The notes under the pieces: model-generated | Seen by the model: only the letters and a program-made list of their open reading frames with translations | Told to the model about the DNA's origin: nothing | Databases searched by the model: none | Shown: positions 14,245 through 26,200 of the stretch, one piece after another | Numbering within the stretch: position 1 is the stretch's first letter | Layout: each line of letters opens with the position of its first letter | Program-made: the position numbers and the translations under genes | Source: Trichoplax sp. H2 | Lineage: Eukaryota; Placozoa; Uniplacotomia; Trichoplacea | NCBI GenBank assembly: GCA_003344405.1 | Contig: NOWV01000008.1 | Location: 1,116,001-1,180,000 of the forward strand | Direction: 5' to 3' | DNA: 64,000 nt

Positions 14245-17200
14245 TTAGCTAGAACCCAGCTCGTATATCTGAAGAAGGGAATTAGACCATTAGGTAAGTT
14301 AGATGACAGAGAATTAATAGTGCAGAACTTTATTTTGGTTCAAGATCGATTACGATTTTGACTCCTATTTGATGCTATTTTAATCGGTGAAGTTTACCTG
14401 TATATAGGCCTCGGAAAGTGTTATAATTTGGGGCAAAATATCTTCTACATGTAAATCTTGTACTTGGTACCACTGTTTCGAGCCCTATCGAGAATTTTAA
14501 TTAATTAGATATACAAATAATACTAACTAAAAGGTGGTAAGCTGCTAGCGTATGGTCTGAATATACGATGTCCAGCAATTACCCTATGACGCAAATGAAC
14601 CCGATAAATTCCTTTTCCAGCTCCTGTAATAACGAAATACTATCTTTTAGCTTACGTGAACAATGTACGATGTATGGAAGCGTTGCCGGTAAGCAATAAT
14701 ACCTGGTTGGCCATCATGAATGATATTAGCGACTAAATTGTACGTGGTTACAGGATGAGCATCTTGTACAGCTGGATCCGATGACAAATATTCAGCCATA
14801 TCTAGTTCGCTTTAAATACATAATTAAACGATAAGATGTACAGCAAGCAGTCTCGGCATAATTAAATATGACGACGACTACAATTTTACTTATATTTAAG
14901 TCAAGTATCTTACACGATCGGAAAATTAACAATCGTCGGATTTTTCTCGACAAAGAAATTGTTTCTTGTAAATCTCTAAGCAGTTTTTGCAATAAATCGT
15001 AGCAAATACAGTTAATGCTTCTTTAGAGACTATTAATTTTAGTAGATGGCTACTTACTTTTACATATAAGATCAAATAACGAGGTAATCGGATTAATTCA
15101 AATCGTTTCATAAAGGTCTCTTTATATGTTTTGTATTCCTAAATTAGTTGCATAAAGTGTGCAGGATTACAAATTACAAAATAGTTTATGCTGCTAATTG
15201 ATTGTTATGTTACCCTTTCAGAAGTCCCATCAAATTTAGCTAGTAATACAGATAAAGGAACTTGAGGAATAATATTTTCGTTCAGTTCATCCTATATTTA
15301 ACGTGAACAAATTTTCTTATGACATAATGACGAAAAAAGGTCTAATTAGAAAAGCTGTAATAACCTGATATAATGGTGCGGGAGGCAAGTCCAATGTCAA
15401 ATACAGAAAAGGTGCTACAGATTGAGTTTCTGTAATGTCAATTTGGATTAAAGATGTCATGCATTTAGCAAAATTTAGTGATAATCAATCGCTAAGACAT
15501 TCGCACTAAGACTTCACCTTTATATTCATCTAGTTCCATTAACTCTAATTTTTGAAGTTCAGGGGTCTAAAGATAGCATATAATAATAACGTACAGACTT
15601 AGGGAAAAAATTTTACGACTATTATTTCCTACAACATTTAAATCGGGCCGAGTACAGTCGAGGTTTACAAATACAATACTGTTACCTAGATGGATGGCAA
15701 CCGTGTTTTTAGCAATAACATAGTCTTACCTCTTCTGGTATTACTTTTCTCTTATAGATACGCATTTGACCGCAAAAAGTCTTATATATTATGCCTTTGT
15801 AGAGTAATAAAAGAGGATTCAATTTCAAGCAAACTAATCAATATGACCTATAACTTTCAAAACACGTACTAGATCTCATTTTCTTTGTTCCATTCAAAGA
15901 CATATGTAAATGATTAAGCATCCAAGACAAGAATGTAATTGGATCGCCTATAAGATATAAGTCAATTTTAAGAGGTGAGATAGGAAACTATTGATGGCGA
16001 TGAGAATATCCTAACCTTGTTCGGTAATCTGAAATTGCTTCTTACTGCAGTAAACTACAGCCTAAAAATGTGATAATCAGTAATCAAGTCATTTCATTGA
16101 CATTACTTTACGCAAAATGAGAATTCAACATTACAAAAAATATCTAATGTCTTCATACCTGTAACATTTCATGGGGACTTATATGTGTTTTAAAGTTGCT
16201 AGGGTTCCAAATTTTGCGTATTAGTTCACCGAAACGTTGAACTAAGCGAAATGATGTATCGCCAGGTGGCCGCTTAGTATTTTTGTAATTATTTTCTTGC
16301 AGGAAATAATTTCTTAAAGGAACGACATGTGCCAAAGCCTACACAGGGGCGAATAAGACAACAGACAATGCTGGCGTCAGGGTAAGAAAGAAATTTGGGG
16401 TCACTGGCAATAACAATCACCAAAACTTACTTGTAAGATAACATTGCAATAATCGTTAGCTTTGATGTTATTTAGTCCAACCATACCTATTTATAATGCA
16501 TAAACATTGTAGCATTGCAATATTTTAAAACAATTTTTCAATTTCAGGTAAGAGAATGCAGCTTAGTCATGTTGATTTGATATTATTGATTCGGTACGTC
16601 TACTCTATGTAAATACCTGGAAGGTAAGTTTTTCCTTCTAAAGTTCTGGATAATTTGGCAATTTTGTCGATAACTTCAATTTGTTCGTTACTAAATGTCG
16701 GATCTAATACGTACTGTAGTATGGGAAAAATAGGATATTACTTGAAGTCTGACTAAAAGTACGCGTCTACCTGATTAAATTTCTATGTTTAGTCGAGATC
16801 AATGGTATACAGTGTAACTGAATCAATTCCAATTGATTATAGGTAAAATTAGGTTAAGATAGAGTAACACTCTTTACCTTAATGTCGTCCAATGAAGAAT
16901 CAATAATTTCATAATCATCCGGTAGGCAATAAAACTAAACGTTAAATTACTCAAGTTAGTCATTTTTTAGCTATATCAGATATAGAATAGAAACATCAAT
17001 TCCATAATTAACAAGTCACCGAATAACTGAATCAAATTGATTTGTCGATATATTATAGAGAAGTTTTTTCGACAAACCTTCAAGGAGTGTAGATTAATAA
17101 AGACATGGTGGAAGCATTGGACGCTGTGAGTATAAGCATGTGAGTGACTTCCTCGACCTATATTGCAATAAATAATATACGCGTATACCTAGAGTCAGAC

Positions 17201-18896
17201 TGTTTACACTAGCAAAAAGTCATTCAACACCTATTCCTATTCTACGGATTCGATAGTAGACGTATGTCTTAGGCACTGATACCCATGCTGGAAACAGTTT
17301 ATTGTCAAATCGTCTACTTTTAAAAAATGCTGTACTGTGCTGTAATCAGTTGATGTAAATCATCAGACGACTCAGCTTATGCAATGCTTTCGATATTGAA
17401 ATGCATGTCAGAGTTTGTTTTGAGTGATACCTTGAAAATACTTTCCACAAACAAGGCAAGCATAGACATTCTGATTGGACAATGAAATAGAGCAAAGCTT
17501 TTCAAAATCGAAATCTAATACCGACCTGCAAAGATCAAATTGGTTGAGTAAGAATTATAAGCGCAATAGATAAATCAAGATAGCACAGGGTAGATAAAAA
17601 TGATTCAAATAGGAATTGCAGACAGATACGATTGTAATACTACCAAACTAGGCGCGTGGAATATCCATTTAGAATCATCGACCAGTTGATATCAAAACTA
17701 GCCACTATAAAATGGCAGAATGAGTGTAGATACTGTGGTTGGAGTCTCTTTTACAAGTGTACAGTAGTTCTAAGTCATGACCAGTGGAGCTCTTTGTATG
17801 GCTGTATCGAATTACGACGGCACAAGTGCAGAGCACTACTGTCATCTTATTATTTAATGCATCAAGCTGTAGTCAGCGTCTCTCTTTTACTGAATGATCC
17901 TCAAGCTGCAGTCAGTGTCAACTCTTGTCTAGCTGTATTTGATCACGACAGCACAAGCCCAAAGCATTCCTCTTTATCGACCAAACTCAGGTCTCACAAT
18001 ACCTCTCTCATTTTAGGGTGTCGAAGCTGCTAGTATTCTACCTTGCTAGCTTCGATAAGAAAGGCCCGAAATGGACCTAAAGAGAACACGACTTACAAGC
18101 ATCCTACAGTACGAGTAGACTATCCTAGCATTTAATCGCATAGTATCTTATCCAATTATTTTATTAACATCACGAGCATGCTAAAATCAAACCTTCTAGT
18201 AAGTCTTTGTTTACATTATTTGGACATGTTCTGGATCAAAATTACTGTATTCAAATTATTAAGGCTTGATCAGGTAGAAATACTCATGGAGAAGTAGAGT
18301 TACTGTTCAAAAGGTCGACCAATACTATACATCCTATACTGTACTTTATTTCATATTGGTAATTCTTTGCTGTTGAGTTATTCAATCGATTGCAATTCTG
18401 CTTGCTACTCAAATGATGTCCAATCCTATCTTGTAGGCAAGGTAAAGTAAATCAATCATGCCTAACGATTGCTACAGCACAATACAGGATAAGAACGAAA
18501 AGAATATCGATGTGCTGATTGTGCTGTTCAACTGCATTACGCTATCTGAGCTATTTCTTTCCACTTCATCCTGGGATTATCATCTGTAGCCAGATATTGG
18601 CCAATATTGACTATCATCGCAAGTTGTCAATAACTGAGACAGATACAAGACTTGAAGCATTTCATCACCTTGACATTGAATGATTTACTCACCGATTGAT
18701 TGTATCCAAGTAGGGACAATTTCGACTTCGTTCATCGTTATCCACTGATATTTGCCAAATCAAGGACAAACATATTCAATCAATGAAAGACAACTTCATA
18801 AGGTGTATATTGAAATGGATTGCTATCAGTACCTTTTTTTCTTTTACTGAGTACTTTTACTTCTTCCAATTCAGTGAAATCCTCACTACGCTTCAT
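14245..18896 (-). CDS. USP39: USP39 / Sad1-like inactive ubiquitin protease of the U4/U6.U5 tri-snRNP (20 exons)
   Basis: Nuclear splicing factor; the family helps keep the U4/U6.U5 tri-snRNP assembled. Exons, 5' to 3' on the minus strand: 18833-18896, 18693-18744, 17431-17525, 17078-17157, 16878-16934, 16617-16713, 16431-16486, 16159-16338, 16016-16061, 15870-15947, 15730-15794, 15518-15566, 15365-15429, 15214-15291, 15058-15138, 14914-14975, 14703-14809, 14583-14623, 14398-14484, 14245-14268. Every junction is GT/AG with matching phase, and the total of 1464 bp gives 487 residues plus TAA. Residues 31-~110 form the ZnF-UBP finger (CPYLDTIN, YACLVCGKYF, FYCLPD). From 149 onward is the USP fold, with PLRNYFL, RPPGD, RFGEL, NPSNFK and SPHEMLQ as in animal USP39. 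In the Cys box (GLNNIKANDYCN) Asp160 replaces the catalytic Cys, as known for USP39. The long basic N-terminus of the vertebrate protein is absent. The first ATG (18896) and the short last exon are the least certain parts. Confidence 0.92.
17656..18033 (+). repeat. diverged ~131-bp tandem duplication inside USP39 intron 2
   Basis: Two degenerate copies of a ~131-bp unit. 'ctgtatcgaattacgacggc' near 17801 recurs as 'ctgtatttgatcacgacagc' near 17932, and 'gtctcttttac' near 17744 recurs near 17878. A 125-codon plus-strand frame across it has no domain and lies antisense within a 1.17-kb intron, so I treat it as repeat-derived rather than a gene. Confidence 0.5.
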
Positions 18897-18967
18897 GATG
18901 GCGCCTTGACGATTGGCGACGACTGCAGCAGGTCTGATGACTGATGGGTCAGTTGTCTTCCTAACGT

Positions 18968-19550
18968 CTCCAGTATGTTGCACGATCTGGAGTGTGTGGT
19001 ATCGTATCGTACATCGTGCGCAGGCTCTGTTCACTCATGTTGATGTGAACTCAATACAGTATCGCCGATCTCGAGTTTGAGGTGCAATACAGTACAGTGT
19101 ACTGTATTGCATCTACAGTACATGGTACGGTACGGACTAGGGTCTTCCTTTACAGTACAGTGTTTATCTACAGTAGTAGTCTACAGTGTACAGTGTACAA
19201 TATACAGAATGTACTGTAGTACAGTACTGTACTCAGTAAGAACCACGGTTTTCTTTCAGTACAGTGTACAGTGTACAGTACGTACAGTATACTGTACACT
19301 GTAGACTGCTAAAGGAAGACCCTAGTCCGTACCGTACCATGTACTGTAGATGCAATACACTGTACTGTACTGTACAGTGTACAGTACAGTATTGCACCGC
19401 AAACTCGAGATCCGCGATACTGAATTGACTCGCTTGCTGGATTAAGTATACTGTACAGTACATCAAAATGAGTGAATAGAACCTGCGCACGATATACTGT
19501 ACAGTACGATACGATACCAAACACTCCAGATGGTGTAACATACTGTACAG
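18968..19550. repeat. large imperfect palindrome 1 (long inverted repeat)
   Basis: Left arm 18968-19152 and right arm 19310-19550 are reverse complements. Both contain 'atctcgag', 'gcatctacagtacatggtac', 'gtacggactagggtcttcct' and 'ggtatcgtatcgtac' in mirrored order. The right arm is longer because copies of a TACTGTACAGTA-like module interrupt it at several places. The 157-bp centre is itself built of TGTAC/GTACA words. The transcript or single strand could form a hairpin of about 180 bp. Confidence 0.88.
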
Positions 19551-19615
19551 TAGATGCAACGGTCGATAGAATAGCTGGTAGTTGCTGTGATGCACGTTGT
19601 AGCAGGTCGGAATGA

Positions 19616-20120
19616 TTTGCATACAGATATTTTTATTTTATAGAAAAGGGTCTGGACCAGGTCAGACTAGACCATGAACATCCTTAGATACTGTACTGTG
19701 CAGTGTACAGTACTGTACACTGTAGACCACTAAAGAAGACCGTACTGTAGTACTGTACAGTACTCAGTACGGACTACGGTTTTCTTTTCGTAGTGTACTG
19801 TACAGTGTACAGTACGAAAAGAAGGACTACTGTACTGTACACACTGTACGATCTTTTTTAGTAATCTACAGTGTACAGTACAGTATATACTGTACTGTAC
19901 TGTACTGTACAGTACACTTGTATCTAATTGTACTGTATCTACTGTACTGTACTCAGTGCGGACTAAGGACTACTTAAAAAAGACTGAGTCCATGATGGTC
20001 TTCTTTTAGTAGTCTACAGTACAGTACAGTACAGTGTACTGTGATCTTCATGGTCTGGTCTGATCTAGTCCGGACCGGACCTTTATTTACAGAATAAAAA
20101 TGTCTGTATCGGATCCATGC
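19616..20120. repeat. large imperfect palindrome 2 (long inverted repeat)
   Basis: Outer arms 19616-19683 and about 20043-20120 are reverse complements: 'cagatatttttatt' against 'aataaaaatgtctg', and 'gtcagactagaccatgaaca' against 'tcttcatggtctggtctgat'. Inside, both sides carry 'gtagacCACTAAAGAAGACC'-type words in mirrored order and many TACTGTACAGTA modules. The element is about 505 bp and resembles a foldback element or MITE, but no target-site duplication or transposase was found. Confidence 0.85.
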
Positions 20121-21771
20121 TATCGACAGTGGTGGGCGGATGGACATTGGTGGGTGGTGCCTAAGTTTGGTCAGTTTACCCCTGCATAGTCAATGAAAAT
20201 CTGCAACGCTTTGGGCTTGCGAAACTATCAAACGGAACTGTATAAAATTATAGATGAAATAGACTATAGTGACGCAAAATATGCCCTATCATCCTTTAAG
20301 GTCTCTCTTACTTCACTTCACTTATATTTGATCAATTCGCTAGAATTAGCAAAACACTATCTAATATCACAGTAATTTATAACTAGAGTATTACTCAGCT
20401 AGTTCAGCTGAAGGAATCTTAAAATTGATGCGGCACTACACATCCATACAGTGTCAGCAAAGCCATGGAACCTTGGGCAAACGCGGGGTATAGTTCATTC
20501 ATTCTAAATTCAGAATCAGAAATGAATAAAAATAATAATTACCATTATCATTATTATTCATGAACAGTTCTACTTATCTCTCTGTATAAACAGTGTACAT
20601 AGAGTTGTTTTATTTATTTCGAATATACTATGCTATAAACTGTATCATGGCAATAATTATAATAATAGACTTTCCATGATGAAGAATTGGATACATAATT
20701 AATTAATGTATAAATTACTACTTTCGATGCTGATGTCTTGTTCAGAGCGGTAGACTCGGTATAGGCATACGATATTGGCAGCTAATAAAGGCGTAAAATC
20801 CTATGTTCTGATTAAACACTTGGTGAAATTTTTGCCAATGACTGATACTGCCTCGTAGGTAGGTCATATATCGGCAGTCTACCAGCTCGTCGAGTTACGA
20901 AGGTTAGGAGAGAGCAGAAGGAGGCGACAACGAGCCTTTTATTCGTAGCAACAGTCGCGATTTGCTTGAAGAATATCTTGATACTGATAGCAACTGCGAT
21001 TAAAAATAGAAATAAAAAAGTTGTTGGCTGCAATAATTATATAATTTGCACTAGACTACGCCGGACGCATGGATTTTGAGTTATATCTTTTGCAGGTAGT
21101 AAGCCCTTAGGATAGTCCTGTTTAATTTCATGCTGGTCTTAAAGTAAAGTATTCTATCATCGTCTTGATTCTATAAAATATGATAATGTCTATTCATTAA
21201 ACTGTCAAATATCATACATTGGTTATCATTACAATGTCTATGGCCAATGCAGACTAGAATTCCAATAGTAGTCTTCATATATGATTGCTTTTCAATCTCT
21301 TTTTGTTAAGATATGCTTGATAATCGATTTAATCTTGTCAAGATATGATTCTTAATTTTGTTGATCAAAGTTTATTAACTTTCAATATTATAATCATGCT
21401 ACCATATTAACGGCCAGCGTAAAATAATTAAACACTTGATATAACTATTAATTTTATTGGTTCATCTGTAATTATAATACCCCATAGATATAATTGATCT
21501 AATATGTACAGCATTCATTTACTGTATATCCATCGCTAAATCAAAACAGTTGTAATCCGAAAAAAATTTAATGTTAAGGATCACTTTTGTTTTAGTAATG
21601 TAAATCGTTAACATCAGTGTCAGGCTAATATTTCTATTTCAGTGCTAAAACGATTTTACAAATGGTAATAAGAGAAGCTGTTGAAAGCCTGCTGAGAATA
21701 TACGCAATGTATAAATAGCTATAGCAAGGATGTAGTAGAGGATAAAGGGATATCCCTGTACTATAGAATAA
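20121..21771. other. intergenic stretch between palindromes and first carboxypeptidase
   Basis: A 60-codon frame at 20193-20375 (+) and a frame at 20812-21033 (-) have no recognisable domain. Around 20720-21110 the sequence is less AT-rich than its surroundings and could hold an unrecognised exon or leader. The 3' untranslated region of the minus-strand carboxypeptidase must lie at the right end. Confidence 0.4.
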
Positions 21772-23184
21772 TTAGTGCCAATCCTTAGGGTTTTTTCCAT
21801 CCAGATAATTTTTCATCATTATGTAAGCCGCATGAGGTTGCGATTCTGGTACCATATGGCCGGCTCCTTTAACAGTCACAAAGTATAAATTCCTATCATA
21901 TTGAGCAGTAAAACCTGCTATTTGTAGTCCATTCTCTTTTCGAATTCGCCACGGCTGATATTCTCCGGATAAGGGCATGTTTAAAAGTTGAATTGCCCAC
22001 TGAGCTCCGAGAAAATTACATATCATATCTTCATCACCATTATAAATAAGTACCTTATATTTAGGTAACAACTGCTTATACAACAGGATTGGAGATGGGT
22101 AAATAGAATCATAATTGGTTCTTATTGTTAAATTACACACAGTCCATTGGATAGCTTGCCCAATTGGAGTATGGATTGCCTTCTGTACACGCGCCAGATT
22201 TAAATAGGCCGCAATTAAACTATTATCCATACACGGTGGTACAGCATAACTAATTTGCTTTCGAGCAAGAGTCAAAATATTGGCATGTTGTCGAATGTTC
22301 ATCGAGCTTGAATTTTGACAGTCGCGAGAGACATCGTACATATTCAGGCCTTGTGTAAAAATGATATTGTAAGCTCGTTTTGTATATTTCAAGCAATCGC
22401 TTTGATGTGACTGAAAGAAATGGCATTGATTATCCGCTATTTGACCATTCTGACAGCAGGTTCGTTGTAATTGCAACCATAGAGTATGATCCAATAGTCC
22501 ATGATAACGTGCATAGTACAAAATGGAATTGAAGTTCGAATTCATATCATGGAGACCATTGCCAATAACTAAACCTTTCAAATTGATTGACAAATCATTC
22601 TTCAAGCGTAAAGCTAATGTTGGCAAATAAACTCCTGCGTAGCTTTCACCTGCAATGTAGAAAGGATGCCGACGATAACTAGGAAATTTATTAAAAAATG
22701 ACTTGATAGCTGCATAATTTTCGTTGGCTACTACGTTATCATTCAATGATTCTGGAATATTACCATTTCGACTATATGAGAAGCCAACACCTACCGGCGA
22801 TTCTAGGTAAATAATGTTAGCGAAATGATTCCATGATTTTTGACGTAGACCCAGCGAAAGATCAGGTTTAACGAAAAATGGGCCATGCTCAGCGAATAAT
22901 CCATCTAGCGAACTACAGCCTGGACCACCATTCAGCCATAGTAATAATGGATCGGTAGCCGGATTATTAGCCGATTCAAAAAACCAATAATGCAACCGAT
23001 GATTTGGCAGACCATTTAAGTAACCTGAGTAGTGCTTGAAATTGAGCGTCGCGGTAAGGCCAGGTAATTCAGTAACCTCGTCAGGATGTGGCTTCAATGT
23101 GCTTAAAGAAATTGTATTAACTGATACCACATTAAAAATAGAATACAAGATAAAATAGTTAATAATGTCTCTTTTAGCTATCAT
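21772..23184 (-). CDS. serine carboxypeptidase, cathepsin A type (copy 1)
   Basis: Peptidase family S10: removes C-terminal residues, normally in the lysosome or secreted. The first ATG is at 23184; the open frame extends 15 codons further but only to a TTG. The protein is 470 residues, close to human CTSA, with no intron. It opens with a hydrophobic signal peptide ([14 protein letters not shown]). The substrate-binding [11 protein letters not shown] and [10 protein letters not shown] blocks are intact. The catalytic triad is complete: Ser181 in GESYAGVY, Asp in NGDEDMICN (384/386, most likely the second), and His443 in GAGHMVPE. The CC...C spacing and GLNxYD block match cathepsin A rather than plant-type enzymes. 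First of three same-strand copies; this one has the most canonical motifs and is the likeliest to be active. Confidence 0.93.
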   Translation of the reverse strand: MIAKRDIINYFILYSIFNVVSVNTISLSTLKPHPDEVTELPGLTATLNFKHYSGYLNGLPNHRLHYWFFESANNPATDPLLLWLNGGPGCSSLDGLFAEHGPFFVKPDLSLGLRQKSWNHFANIIYLESPVGVGFSYSRNGNIPESLNDNVVANENYAAIKSFFNKFPSYRRHPFYIAGESYAGVYLPTLALRLKNDLSINLKGLVIGNGLHDMNSNFNSILYYARYHGLLDHTLWLQLQRTCCQNGQIADNQCHFFQSHQSDCLKYTKRAYNIIFTQGLNMYDVSRDCQNSSSMNIRQHANILTLARKQISYAVPPCMDNSLIAAYLNLARVQKAIHTPIGQAIQWTVCNLTIRTNYDSIYPSPILLYKQLLPKYKVLIYNGDEDMICNFLGAQWAIQLLNMPLSGEYQPWRIRKENGLQIAGFTAQYDRNLYFVTVKGAGHMVPESQPHAAYIMMKNYLDGKNPKDWH

Positions 23185-23229
23185 CTTACTAGTATTTCTT
23201 ATAAATTGCAGATGTGATAGTATACACAA

Positions 23230-26200
23230 TTTTATTAAGAATTACGGTAAACCAAGTAACTTTCTGATTACTCTTGATAGAGATAGCACGTACGTTGTCG
23301 TTGATCTAAGATTAAATTATTTAGCCTTTTTTTGAAGTTATTAGTGAATTAGTACGGACTATCTCATCGGAATATTATACATTAAAAAAATTTCATATAA
23401 ATTGATTTAATTTAAGAAGTTATCGAACAAGTGAGAGAATTAATTGCCTGAGTAATAGCAAATTTCCTTTCCTTTAATATCTGATAATTTATGCTGTAGC
23501 AGACAAAAAATGAAGCTTAATTGACTTGATGGCGTTGTATCTACTTGGCTTATTTGCATTACTTAGTAACCAACAAAAAGAATATTTAATAAATGTACAG
23601 CGGTAAAATCCTATTAGTATAGCGGACATTATTCTCTTTAGTAGTAATATAAAAATAGTATTATTGATAGTGATCCGGTCATCATCTATTTTTTGATTTA
23701 TTATTATTGTATCTCCTATTATCTTACGTAATGTATTGATCTTGTAGAATTTTTAAGATGACAATTTGCTATTTTGGAATCTTTCGATATTTTAAACTCT
23801 TTAATATCTGCTTGTGTATGGCGACTAGAAGTCCCAGATGACAGATCTGTCAATGCAATACTTCCCTCAGCTGCATCATGATTGAGAGATTAAATTAATA
23901 CGGGCAATACAAATAGTAAATGCTATTTATTCTTATTCTTTCTCCATTCAACACCAATTGAAAAGTCGTCTGAAATAATAGCACTTCTGGATTTTAACCC
24001 ATTTTGCCTCTATTGGGATTCATTAAGATATTTTAATTAAAAGCATTAGCAATGACATTTTTAATCAAAACGATAAATGAGAAATATTAAGTAATGTATA
24101 TTAGCTTTTCAGTACTTGAAATCAATATCATGTGATATCAATACGTCCAAATCCTACGATTGCCTTTTTGTAAGTTATTCATGTATGCGATTTTAGTGAC
24201 TGATTTTTCCAATTGAGGGATGTGGATATTTGCACATGTTCTCAAGAAGCTGCAACATTGAATATTGTGGAGACGTTTATAGTTTTTTATAATGACTTAT
24301 CGTATTAATTTTAAAAAATAAATATTGCAAATATATTAATTATAGGGATTGCAGACTATACAGATCCTTAAAATTATCAATGATGTTTTCTTATTATAGT
24401 GAATGGAATTTTCTCGTTATGAAAGTTGTTATTAAAACTCGAAATGTAGATGCTAGATTCTCGAGGTTGTATACTGTATTATATTTACAAGAGTGAATTT
24501 TCGCATGCTAATAAAATCTCCAAATAGGATAACTATGAGAGTGGAGTGATTCTATATTACCATCTTGAATGTGATCGACCTGTAATATTGGTCGATTCAT
24601 CAATTATGCAAATAATAGACTCATAAATCTAATTCCTAACTGTCAACATCATGAATATTGCATCTATTATTAGAAATAGTACTAACGATCAGGATCCAGC
24701 CGACAATGCTGAATAAAACCTGTCAATATTTGATTTGACAATTATTCTTTTTTAAGATCAATTTAAAATGAGTCATTTTATAGATCAGTAAATAAGTGTG
24801 TCTTTTTAGTACTAATTGGATGTGGCTAGATTGGGGCAATTTATATATTTGTTTAAGAGTATTTCATCTATTTTCATGTTAATATCACGAAATTCTCAAC
24901 TTCTGATCACTAGTTCTGATCTGTTCCAATATTTAGTAATGGTTTTAGTCGCTTAGATCTTATTTAATTAATAGAACAGTTAATATAATTGCTTTCATTG
25001 GATTTGTTGCCATATCTATTGCTGTCACGCTCGCAATAAAATTCCTTTTGCTATATAATAGTGTGCGAATGAAGGGCTGAAATATAATATAATGACATCA
25101 CAGGTTTTTTATTTCTTTTATGTGGATATTCCAGAAAGAATGATTTTTATTCTTTATTAGGTAAATAACATCGAGACAACGGCGGATCAATATCTATAGT
25201 TGACTTTGCAGAACAATTATAAATTGTTTAAGGCACGATTAACAACGGTTTATTTTTAAGTGGCATACAGTACTATAATATGTAAGTAAAAATAGGATTG
25301 CTTATACGGCGCCAAGTCAGATGTAAATAGTCTTCGAGTTGCTTTACTTACAAACTGATAGCGGCTACCTAACATATTTAACCTTTTTAAGAATTAAGTT
25401 AATTATTTCTAGATAACGTCTTACGATACGTACTGGTACACGAAATTAAATTGCTGAGATTAATAATCAATGGGAATTCTGATTATGATGTCCACAAATT
25501 ATAAATCGAAGATCGATTTGAAGTATTTTCAATACCCGATGTAAAGAATCGTTCAAATCATTTGAAGACTTAAAATAATTTTTTTGCAAGTATCCTCAGA
25601 TAACTTGTTAAGGTTATGTTGTTCTTAGAAGATTTATCACTAGCTTACACTTTTAGTAATCATACTCTCATTTTGTGCTATCTTTTGTCTGAGTATAGAA
25701 ATAAATGTAAGCTTTCTTTGAAAACCTGCTATACATTAGTTTAGTTTTATCATAAGAAATTTCTAGTTCAGTGTTCTTAAATTGAAACAGATAATGTAGG
25801 ATATTATACTCAAATCTAGTTTAGAGAGATTAAAGATCTGCCATAAAATTAACGAGGCCACAGCCTTCTAGGAACAAACACTGCAATATATATAATTCAG
25901 AGTATAAAATTTTGCTCATTTAATAATTATGAAGCCCATTATATTATATCTATAAACTAATTCGGTGATTAACGTCCACTATCCACAATCAGTAATTAGA
26001 TTCTAAAGAGAATTTGTAAATGTTGCTATTAGCTGCGACCATCAGTTGATAATAGCCAAACCTAAGGTGGCAAGATCTGTAAGATAAAGTTCATTATTGT
26101 CTATTATCTTATAGTCGCTGGAATATAACAATGACGAGTTAAAGATTAGTGCCACCTTTCATTTTAGTGTTAATCAATACTGGCCTTATATACGACTTAT

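Noticed and set aside
14792-15111. two minus-strand frames of 60-66 codons taken as separate genes
   Set aside because: They are read-through of USP39 exons 15-17, partly in the wrong frame.
19077-19622. several open frames on both strands
   Set aside because: Products of the TGTACAGTAC palindromic words; Tyr/Cys/Ser-rich repeats without domain.
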